In this document: piece after piece, positions 25,185 through 31,525 of the stretch
Position numbering within the stretch: the stretch's first letter is position 1
Layout of the letters: each line of letters starts with the position of its first letter
NCBI GenBank assembly: GCA_900540345.1
Contig: UQFK01000010.1
Coordinates: 1 to 34,119, forward strand
Source: an uncultured Eggerthella sp.
Lineage (GTDB): Bacteria; Actinomycetota; Coriobacteriia; Coriobacteriales; Eggerthellaceae
Direction of reading: 5' to 3'
Length of the DNA stretch: 34,119 nt
Notes under the pieces: model-generated
What the model saw: only the letters and a program-made list of their open reading frames with translations
Told to the model about the DNA's origin: nothing
Databases searched by the model: none
Translations under genes and position numbers: made by a program

Positions 25185-26349
25185 CGCTCCTTCTCAAAAT
25201 AGCCATGTGAGCACCTTGTGGACTCCGGCAAATATCGTCACTCTGATCCGCATCCTGCTTGTTCCAGTGTTCTTCGTAGCATTCGTAAGCCCCTGGCCTG
25301 ATTGGTTTCCTGACTGGAGCGAAGCAGAGCTGCTTAAGCCTTGGCTTGCAGCGCTTCTCTTCGTCGTGCTTGCATGCACCGATGCGCTCGATGGTTATCT
25401 TGCACGAAGCAGAGGAGAGGTAACCAACTTCGGCAAGTTCATGGATCCGCTTGCTGATAAGATCCTGGTTGCTGCGGCACTGCTCGCGTTATGTGAACTC
25501 CAAGTCCTTCCAGCCTGGGTCGCCCTGATCATCCTCGTGCGTGAGTTTATTGTCTCAGGCCTTCGCATGCTTGCTGCTTCCGAAGGCGTGGTCATCGCAG
25601 CAAGCTGGTACGGTAAAGCAAAAACGGTCTTCCAGATCATCGCGATCGTTATGTTCATCATCAAAGACTCGCATCCCTTCATCAGCGATCCTACAGTGGA
25701 GACGACCTTCTATGTCGTTTCTTGGGTCTTCATGGTCATCGCGCTTATCCTGACGATCATCTCTATGCTCGACTATCTTGCAAAGTGTCGGGGCATTTTA
25801 CGCTTCTCTCCATCGAGTGGGCAGAAAACATCAGTATGCGATGAAGATCAAACCGTCTCAGCGGACACTAAATTGCATGAACTCGCTCAACAGGTCATTA
25901 CACTTGCAACTGAAAAACACGCCCAGCTTTCGACCGCAGAGAGCTGCACAGGGGGTCTCGTTGCAGCGATGCTCACTTCTATTCCGGGGAGTTCGAATGT
26001 AGTGCAAGGTGGCATCGTGAGCTATTCGAATACCATCAAGCAGCAGGAGCTTGGAGTCCCTGAAGCCGATCTCTCCGCTCACGGTGCAGTGAGCAAGCCA
26101 GTAGCACTCCAAATGGCCAGAGGCGCTCGAAGTGCTCTTTCGACCACGATTGCAGTCTCGATCACTGGCATTGCGGGACCTGGGGGAGGAAGTAGTGAAA
26201 AACCCGTGGGAACAGTATGGTTTGGCATCGATTCACCGAATGGCACCGATGCTCATCTCTGCCATTTCTCTGGCACACGAAGAGAAGTTCGCATGCAAAG
26301 CGTTGAATATGCGCTCGAGCTCTTTGCTGCATGCCTGCGTAAGCTTTGA
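25174..26349 (+). CDS. pgsA-cinA: Fused phosphatidylglycerophosphate synthase (PgsA) and CinA C-terminal amidohydrolase (PncC)
   Basis: One frame of 391 residues joins two enzymes usually encoded separately. Residues 15-200 form a CDP-alcohol phosphatidyltransferase with about six membrane spans. Its motif is complete: Asp70, Asp73-Gly74, Ala77-Arg78, Gly87, Asp91, Asp95; PgsA makes phosphatidylglycerophosphate from CDP-diacylglycerol and glycerol-3-phosphate. Residues 235-391 are the CinA C-terminal domain (TAESCTGG at 254-261, later SITGIAGPGGGS), whose relatives deamidate nicotinamide mononucleotide. The start is a GTG at 25174 with GGAGGG (25163-25168) 5 bases upstream. Earlier in-frame ATGs lie deeper in rimO and lack such a site. 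A TTG at 25873 (residue 234) has no good ribosome binding site but could be an internal start. There is no N-terminal CinA molybdopterin-like domain. Confidence 0.88.
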   Translation: MQDNAPSQNSHVSTLWTPANIVTLIRILLVPVFFVAFVSPWPDWFPDWSEAELLKPWLAALLFVVLACTDALDGYLARSRGEVTNFGKFMDPLADKILVAAALLALCELQVLPAWVALIILVREFIVSGLRMLAASEGVVIAASWYGKAKTVFQIIAIVMFIIKDSHPFISDPTVETTFYVVSWVFMVIALILTIISMLDYLAKCRGILRFSPSSGQKTSVCDEDQTVSADTKLHELAQQVITLATEKHAQLSTAESCTGGLVAAMLTSIPGSSNVVQGGIVSYSNTIKQQELGVPEADLSAHGAVSKPVALQMARGARSALSTTIAVSITGIAGPGGGSSEKPVGTVWFGIDSPNGTDAHLCHFSGTRREVRMQSVEYALELFAACLRKL

Positions 26350-26444
26350 TGCTTGAGTTTTTACACTATCGATTTTTTCAGATTTTCGTAAGATCCATTC
26401 GATCCAAACATAAGCCCGATATCAAAAAAAGATAAGATTCTCTT

Positions 26445-26462
26445 TCTATTATTTCAAATAGA
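26445..26462. repeat. AT-rich inverted repeat upstream of recA promoter
   Basis: TCTATT (26445-26450) and AATAGA (26457-26462) form a perfect six-base inverted repeat across ATTTCA, just before the recA -35. No terminator T tract follows. The surrounding 26350-26466 stretch is markedly AT-rich and contains runs of A and T, possibly an UP-like element or the end of the pgsA-cinA transcript. Confidence 0.35.
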
Positions 26463-26466
26463 GATA

Positions 26467-26495
26467 TTGAAATCGAACAGGTGTTCGGTTATCTT
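26467..26495 (+). promoter_or_regulatory. recA promoter
   Basis: TTGAAA (26467-26472), a 17-base spacer, TATCTT (26490-26495). Transcription would begin near 26502. The LexA box fills the spacer. Confidence 0.7.
26474..26487 (+). promoter_or_regulatory. LexA/SOS box controlling recA
   Basis: CGAAC (26474-26478), AGGT, GTTCG (26483-26487): a perfect palindromic match to the Gram-positive/actinobacterial SOS box CGAAC-N4-GTTCG. It lies between the -35 and -10 of recA, so LexA binding would block polymerase. Confidence 0.95.
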
Positions 26496-26500
26496 ATATC

Positions 26501-26520
26501 TATCAGCTCATGTACTGATA
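26501..26520 (+). other. Short hairpin at the 5' end of the recA mRNA
   Basis: TATCAG (26501-26506) pairs perfectly with CTGATA (26515-26520) across CTCATGTA. It starts at the predicted first transcribed bases and ends directly before the ribosome binding site AGGAG (26521-26525). It could protect the 5' end or affect ribosome access; this is inference. Confidence 0.45.
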
Positions 26521-26530
26521 AGGAGAACCA

Positions 26531-27601
26531 ATGATCAAGGACAAAGAATCCAGTCTTAAAATCACCACCGACGAGATCGAGCGCAAGTTCGGCAAAGGAT
26601 CGATCATGCGCCTTGGCGAAAGCACCGCATTACAGGTTGAAGCTATCCCAACTGGTGCATTGCCGCTCGATATCGCCCTTGGCATTGGCGGAGTGCCGCG
26701 AGGAAGAATCGTTGAGATCTACGGTCCAGAATCAAGCGGTAAAACCACCGTCGCATTGCATATCATCGCTGAAGCACAAGCTGCAGGGGGTATCGTTGCC
26801 TTCATCGATGCAGAGCATGCGCTCGATCCCGTTTATGCTGCACGGCTTGGTGTTGATGTTGACGAACTGCTCATTGCACAACCAGACACCGGAGAGCAAG
26901 CTCTCGAGATTTGCGATCTGCTTGTGCGAAGCGGCTCGATCGACTGTGTTGTTATCGACTCTGTTGCCGCACTCGTTCCTCGTGCGGAAATCGAAGGAGA
27001 GATGGGGGATACGACGGTCGGCCTTCAAGCCCGTCTAATGAGCCAAGCATTGCGAAAGCTCACTGGCTCTCTTTCTAAATCGAACACCACCTGCATCTTC
27101 ATCAATCAGCTTCGCGAAAAGATCGGTGTGATGTTCGGCAATCCAGAAACCACCACAGGTGGGCGCGCTCTGAAGTTCTATTCCTCTGTGCGCATCGATA
27201 TCCGCCGCATCGAATCCATGAAAAAAGATGGTGAATTCATCGGTAATCGCGTGCGCGCCAAAATCGTTAAGAACAAGGTTGCACCGCCCTTCAGACAAGC
27301 AGAATTCGACCTGATGTATGGAGAGGGCATCTCACGAGAAGGCTGTGTGCTCGATATGGGTGTCGAAGCAGGCATCGTCAACAAAAGTGGCTCTTGGTTC
27401 AATTATGGGGAAGAGCGTCTTGGTCAAGGACGCGATGCTGCCAAACGCGCCCTGAAAGAGAATCCCGATCTGAGAAATGAGATCGAGAATAAGGTACGTG
27501 AACACTTTGATCTTCCTAGGATCGATCGCAATGGTGCCGATGTTGATATCGACGCTGTACAGGTCTCGATGGGTCAAGAGACCGATCAGGATGCTTCCTA
27601 A
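26531..27601 (+). CDS. recA: Recombinase RecA
   Basis: RecA forms filaments on single-stranded DNA, drives strand exchange and triggers LexA self-cleavage. The 356-residue protein has Walker A GPESSGKT (65-72), the FIDAEHALDP stretch (91-100), Walker B VVIDSVAAL (near 138-146), the L2-loop region around NQLREKIGVMFGNPETTTGG, and an acidic C-terminus (DVDIDAVQVS onwards). AGGAG lies 5 bases before the ATG at 26531. It is under the LexA box described above and followed after 12 bases by recX. Confidence 0.99.
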   Translation: MIKDKESSLKITTDEIERKFGKGSIMRLGESTALQVEAIPTGALPLDIALGIGGVPRGRIVEIYGPESSGKTTVALHIIAEAQAAGGIVAFIDAEHALDPVYAARLGVDVDELLIAQPDTGEQALEICDLLVRSGSIDCVVIDSVAALVPRAEIEGEMGDTTVGLQARLMSQALRKLTGSLSKSNTTCIFINQLREKIGVMFGNPETTTGGRALKFYSSVRIDIRRIESMKKDGEFIGNRVRAKIVKNKVAPPFRQAEFDLMYGEGISREGCVLDMGVEAGIVNKSGSWFNYGEERLGQGRDAAKRALKENPDLRNEIENKVREHFDLPRIDRNGADVDIDAVQVSMGQETDQDAS

Positions 27602-27613
27602 GAGCTGATCGAG

Positions 27614-28201
27614 ATGTATGTTGATGTAGAATTCCTCAAAGGTCAGTTCATGCCCGCAGCCGACAAACCAGCTCACCATCTTTCAATAGCAAACGAAAGT
27701 GACGAGCATGTATCGGACGTGAAGCGCACTTCCAAAGATGAATTCAACGATGATCCAGAATCCGCATTCAGAAAGATCGAGCGATTGCTTTCTGTTCGTG
27801 ATCGCTCGATCGCAGAAACCAGGGATCGGCTTCAGCGTGATCGTTTCACTGAACATGCGATCTCTGAGGCGCTCGAGAGAGCAATTCGCTGTGGTTATCT
27901 TGATGATATTCGATTCGCCGACGGCTTCATTCGATCGCGCTTACGAGCCTCTAAGGGCATCAATGGGATCGCACGCGACCTGAAGAGACACCGAATCGAT
28001 GCATATGCGCTCGCGGGTTTTCCTGATGTCTTTCTCAAAGAACAAGGAAGTCAGCTCGACAACGCGCTCAGACTCTTAGAACGCAAGCCGCCACGTGCAA
28101 AGAACAAGCGCCAAGCGGCATATGCAAAACTCATTCGAAACGGTTTCTCTTCTTCTATAGCAAGTTCTGCAGTGAAGCAATGGTTTGAGGAGCAGACCTA
28201 A
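27614..28201 (+). CDS. recX: Regulatory protein RecX
   Basis: RecX caps or destabilises RecA filaments and restrains recombination. The 195-residue, mostly helical protein shows RecX features: SVRDRSIAETRDRLQRDRF in the first three-helix repeat, then GYLDDIRFADGFIRSRLRAS and GINGIARDLKRHRID. It follows recA by 12 bases and so shares its SOS promoter. The start is uncertain: ATG 27614 has a weak site, while ATG 27650 has AAAGG (27638-27642) 7 bases upstream and would give 183 residues. The N-terminal 45 residues are not conserved in the family, so they do not decide the matter. Confidence 0.88.
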   Translation: MYVDVEFLKGQFMPAADKPAHHLSIANESDEHVSDVKRTSKDEFNDDPESAFRKIERLLSVRDRSIAETRDRLQRDRFTEHAISEALERAIRCGYLDDIRFADGFIRSRLRASKGINGIARDLKRHRIDAYALAGFPDVFLKEQGSQLDNALRLLERKPPRAKNKRQAAYAKLIRNGFSSSIASSAVKQWFEEQT

Positions 28202-28293
28202 AGCATGCATTTTGCGTGAGATCTTCGAGAATACCTGCGCACTACCTAGGCAAAACCGTATGATTCCTTTATCATTTTAGTGCTTGAGTTTTC

Positions 28294-28354
28294 GCGCCCT
28301 GAGGCGCTTGCTATAGAACATATCTTGAATTGTTACGATACGCATGCCCATGCG
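28294..28354. repeat. Two perfect inverted repeats upstream of rny
   Basis: GCGCC-CTGA-GGCGC (28294-28307) and CGCATG-CC-CATGCG (28341-28354) lie in the recX-rny gap. Between them is a possible extended -10, TGC followed by TATAGA (28312-28317), without a clear -35. The first could be the recA-recX transcript end although only TTG follows; the second could be an operator or leader hairpin. Confidence 0.4.
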
Positions 28355-28361
28355 CACACTC

Positions 28362-28388
28362 ATGCCTGGTTGTTTCTAGGCATTTTTT
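28362..28388 (+). terminator. Terminator-like hairpin in the rny leader
   Basis: ATGCCT (28362-28367) pairs with AGGCAT (28378-28383), extended by two inner pairs, and is followed by six T (28383-28388). It sits 46 bases upstream of the rny GTG. No convincing promoter lies between it and rny, so either it ends the recA-recX transcript with read-through or it acts as an attenuator. Confidence 0.65.
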
Positions 28389-28433
28389 ATGCCTTTCCAC
28401 CAGCGTAAAGCCACTTACTAGGAAGGAAGAATT

Positions 28434-29969
28434 GTGATCGAGGTTATCGTCGTAGCCGCAATAGCAATCATCGTTGGCTTCCTCATCGGTTATTTCTTGA
28501 TGCTCAAAGTTCAAAAGGGCCGCTCTAAAGCTGCAGCGAAACAAGCCCAAGAGATCGTTTCCGATGCGCAAAAGGAAGCAGAAAGCCTCCGTCGTGAAGC
28601 ATTGGTTGAAGCGAAGGATGAAGCACTCAAGATCAAACGCGATGCTGAAACCGAGAGCAAAGAGCGCCTCAAAGAGGTTCGCTCTACCGAAAATCGTTTG
28701 AATCAACGTGAGCAAAACCTTGATAAGCGCAGCGAGTTCATGGATAAACGCGAGCATCAGATCTCTTCACTTCAAGGCCAGCTCGATCGAAAGCAACACG
28801 ACCTTGATATCTCACAAAAGAAGATCAATGCGCGTCTTGAACAGATCGCAGGCTTATCAAGCGATGAAGCAAAGGTCGAATTACTCGAAGGCCTTAAAGA
28901 TGAAGTCGTTCATGAGTCTGCAACCATCATCCGCGATGCTGAGATGCGCACGCGTGCGGAAGCAGATAAAAAAGCACGTGAGATCCTCAGCCTCGCTATT
29001 CAGCGCATTGCTGCAGATTACACGTCTCAGATCACCGTCTCAACCATACACATCCCCTCAGATGATCTGAAGGGTCGAATCATCGGTCGTGAGGGTCGCA
29101 ATATCCGCTCGTTCGAACAGATCACGGGCACAAATCTTATCATTGACGATACTCCTGAATGCGTGACCGTATCTTCTCATGATCCCGTGCGTCGTGAAAT
29201 CGCAAGCGTCACTATGCAAAACCTCATCTCTGATGGCCGCATCCATCCCGCACGCATTGAAGAGATGTACAACAAAGCAAAGAAGTATGTCTATCAGCAG
29301 ATCAAGGAAGCAGCTGCGCAGGCAACTTTTGATACCGGTATCCACGATCTGCATCCTGAACTTGAAAAGACGCTCGGTCGTCTTCGCTATCGCACTTCAT
29401 ATGGGCAGAATGTTCTTACTCACTCGCTCGAAGTTGCCTATCTGTGTGGCATCATGGCCTCAGAACTAGGCCTTGATCCTGTCCCCGCTCGCCGAGCAGG
29501 CCTTCTGCACGATCTTGGTAAGGCAATCGACCACGAAGTCGAAGGTTCCCATGCAGTAATCGGTGCTGATCTCGCGCGTCGCTATGGCGAAGATGCTGTT
29601 ATCGTTCATGCGATCGAAGCGCATCACAACGATATTGAACCTACAAGCGTTATTGATGTGCTTGTGCAGGCTGCTGACGCAGTCTCTGCGGCACGCCCTG
29701 GCGCACGTAAAGAGAACCTCGAATCCTACATCAAACGCTTAGAGAAGCTTGAAGAGATCGCAAACTCTTATGAAGGCGTCGAGCAAACCCATGCTATCCA
29801 AGCGGGTCGTGAAGTACGTGTTATTGTCACACCCGACAAAGTGGATGAATCGCGTGCAACCGTTCTTGCTCACGATATTGCTCAACAGATTCAAAGCGAA
29901 ACGAAATATCCAGGTCAAGTTAAGGTTGTCGTCATTCGCGAGACCCGCGCGGTCGACTTCGCTAAATAG
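28434..29969 (+). CDS. rny: Ribonuclease Y
   Basis: RNase Y is a membrane-anchored endoribonuclease that starts mRNA decay in many Gram-positives. The 511-residue product has an N-terminal membrane span (about 2-24), a long charged coiled coil (about 30-190), a KH domain (about 203-265, GRIIGREGRNIRSFEQITG) and an HD domain with GLLHDLGKAIDHE (HD near 358-359) and IEAHHND. Start is GTG at 28434, after AAGGAAG (28423-28429). The GHKL ATPase gene begins 8 bases downstream. In Bacillus the same place holds rny followed by ymdB and spoVS. Confidence 0.97.
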   Translation: MIEVIVVAAIAIIVGFLIGYFLMLKVQKGRSKAAAKQAQEIVSDAQKEAESLRREALVEAKDEALKIKRDAETESKERLKEVRSTENRLNQREQNLDKRSEFMDKREHQISSLQGQLDRKQHDLDISQKKINARLEQIAGLSSDEAKVELLEGLKDEVVHESATIIRDAEMRTRAEADKKAREILSLAIQRIAADYTSQITVSTIHIPSDDLKGRIIGREGRNIRSFEQITGTNLIIDDTPECVTVSSHDPVRREIASVTMQNLISDGRIHPARIEEMYNKAKKYVYQQIKEAAAQATFDTGIHDLHPELEKTLGRLRYRTSYGQNVLTHSLEVAYLCGIMASELGLDPVPARRAGLLHDLGKAIDHEVEGSHAVIGADLARRYGEDAVIVHAIEAHHNDIEPTSVIDVLVQAADAVSAARPGARKENLESYIKRLEKLEEIANSYEGVEQTHAIQAGREVRVIVTPDKVDESRATVLAHDIAQQIQSETKYPGQVKVVVIRETRAVDFAK

Positions 29970-29977
29970 CGTTTCTT

Positions 29978-31081
29978 ATGACCACAAACGACCTCTCGTC
30001 ATTCATCGAAGACATTACAGGCGAAAGCTATCTCCGGGTTCAAGAGAATCTCGGAGATGGCTTTGTTCGTCTGCGAGCGCGAGAGGCACAACGCCGACAA
30101 GCAAAGCAAGATATCACCTGTTTTGAGGATGTTGTCCTTGAGTTACTGAGGAATGCCCGCGATGCGGGTGCACGTGCGATATTCATCGCAAGCTGGAAAG
30201 AGCAGGGCACGCGCTACCTTACCGCACTTGATGATGGCGATGGAATTCCTGAGCACCTTCACGAAACCATCTTTGAGCCGTTCGTCACTTCAAAGCTCGA
30301 CACTTTTCATGAAGACCGATGGGGCGTTCATGGACGAGGTATGGCGCTTTATTCCATCAAAGAAAATGTTGATAGCGCCTGCGTTCAATATTCAAAACGA
30401 GGTGCGGGAACCGCACTTGCCGTTCATGCGCTTACATCTAATCTCACTGAACGCATCGACCAATCAACAGTGCCTTATGTTCATGTCAATGACCTAAACG
30501 AACAGATCATGCGTGGTCCTCGCAATATCGCACGTATTGTTATGGAATTTGCTCTCGACTCGAAAGATACCCTTGATATCTTTCTTGGAAGCCCTGTTGA
30601 GATAGCAGCGACATTGCTCCATTACCGCCAAGACGATGGCGGCTCTTCGCTAACGAGCGATCCTGATACTATCTTAAATTATCTCAAATACATCTATGAT
30701 CCAGAGCAATTCAGCGAACGTGCAGCAGAGATCGGGCTGCCACTCTCGTCTCGAAGCGCACGCCGTATCCTTGATGGACAGATCGATCCACTCGCTCCTT
30801 TTATCGAACGGCTCGATTTCGAGCGAGAGGGGAGGATCTCAAAGCCTTTTGACCCTCAGGGAAATGGTGAACGAACAGCTTCTGATCCTTCTTCAAAGCT
30901 TTATCACGAACAGCGAAAGCTCAAGATAGCTCCTGACGATCTTACTCATTTCAAACAAGCTCTTGAAAATGCCTTTGCAGAACTCGCCGAGCATTACTAT
31001 CTCGAGCGTGAGGGCGAGCTGAAGATACGTGCAGGATCGGATAAGATTACTGTCTCCATTCCTTTCAGGATGCAACATTAG
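29978..31081 (+). CDS. GHKL-fold ATP-binding protein, function unknown
   Basis: I do not recognise a named family for this 367-residue soluble protein. Its first third is a GHKL (HATPase_c) ATP-binding fold: N box ELLRNARDAGA (55-65, catalytic-type Glu and Asn59), G1 box DDGDGIPEH (85-93), F-box-like IFEPFVTSK (98-106) and G2 box GVHGRGMALYSIK (116-128). There is no phospho-acceptor histidine domain, membrane span or receiver, so it is not a normal sensor kinase; N box and TSK resemble MutL/Hsp90-type ATPases as much as kinases. The remainder (about 155-367) is helical and charged, with no motif I know. It starts 8 bases after rny, suggesting cotranscription, and is followed by spoVS. Confidence 0.75.
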   Translation: MTTNDLSSFIEDITGESYLRVQENLGDGFVRLRAREAQRRQAKQDITCFEDVVLELLRNARDAGARAIFIASWKEQGTRYLTALDDGDGIPEHLHETIFEPFVTSKLDTFHEDRWGVHGRGMALYSIKENVDSACVQYSKRGAGTALAVHALTSNLTERIDQSTVPYVHVNDLNEQIMRGPRNIARIVMEFALDSKDTLDIFLGSPVEIAATLLHYRQDDGGSSLTSDPDTILNYLKYIYDPEQFSERAAEIGLPLSSRSARRILDGQIDPLAPFIERLDFEREGRISKPFDPQGNGERTASDPSSKLYHEQRKLKIAPDDLTHFKQALENAFAELAEHYYLEREGELKIRAGSDKITVSIPFRMQH

Positions 31082-31111
31082 ACCGACTGAGTAGCTCTAT
31101 GGCGCGCTGGT

Positions 31112-31140
31112 TTGCAGAAACAGAAGCAAATCGGTAGAAT
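31112..31140 (+). promoter_or_regulatory. spoVS promoter
   Basis: TTGCAG (31112-31117), a 17-base spacer, TAGAAT (31135-31140): a good sigma-70 type promoter about 60 bases upstream of the spoVS start, implying transcription from near 31147. Confidence 0.6.
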
Positions 31141-31200
31141 ATCGTAAGAATTGCACTACAAAATGAACATCAACCGCACTATACATCTGAAAGAAAAACG

Positions 31201-31506
31201 ATGCCAGAAATGACACAATCAGACGTTTCCTCTCAACCTTCAGATAATCACTGCCTCAAGGTCTCATCGAAGTCCTCTCCTGCATCAGTTGCAGGTGCGG
31301 TCGCAGGCATGATCAAAGATGGTGTTCCTGTCGAGATCCAATCCGTTGGCGCAGGTGCAGTGAACCAAGCGGTGAAAGCTATAGCTATCTCGCGCGGTTT
31401 CCTCTCGCCAGTTGGCATTGATATCGTCTGCATCCCTTCTTTTGCCGATATCGTCATCGATGGCGAATATCGTACTGCTATCAGATTCAGCGTTGAACCT
31501 CGTTAA
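31201..31506 (+). CDS. spoVS: SpoVS-family protein
   Basis: SpoVS proteins are small Alba-like, probably nucleic-acid-binding factors; in Bacillus SpoVS affects sporulation, but the family is found in many non-spore-formers. The 101-residue product matches the family from residue 19 on: LKVSSKSSPASVAGAVAGM, IQSVGAGAVNQAVKAIAISR, GIDIVCIPSFADIVIDGE and the closing FSVEPR. The first 18 residues are an unconserved extension; ATG 31210 is an alternative start. It has its own promoter and lies 19 bases before miaB, the same neighbourhood as in Bacillus. No other sporulation gene is in the window. Confidence 0.93.
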   Translation: MPEMTQSDVSSQPSDNHCLKVSSKSSPASVAGAVAGMIKDGVPVEIQSVGAGAVNQAVKAIAISRGFLSPVGIDIVCIPSFADIVIDGEYRTAIRFSVEPR

Positions 31507-31525
31507 CTTCACTAAGAAGGCTTTC

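Noticed and set aside
31412..31525. Longer miaB start overlapping spoVS
   Set aside because: The extra residues are spoVS read in another frame; ATG 31526 has AAGAAGG and gives normal MiaB length.
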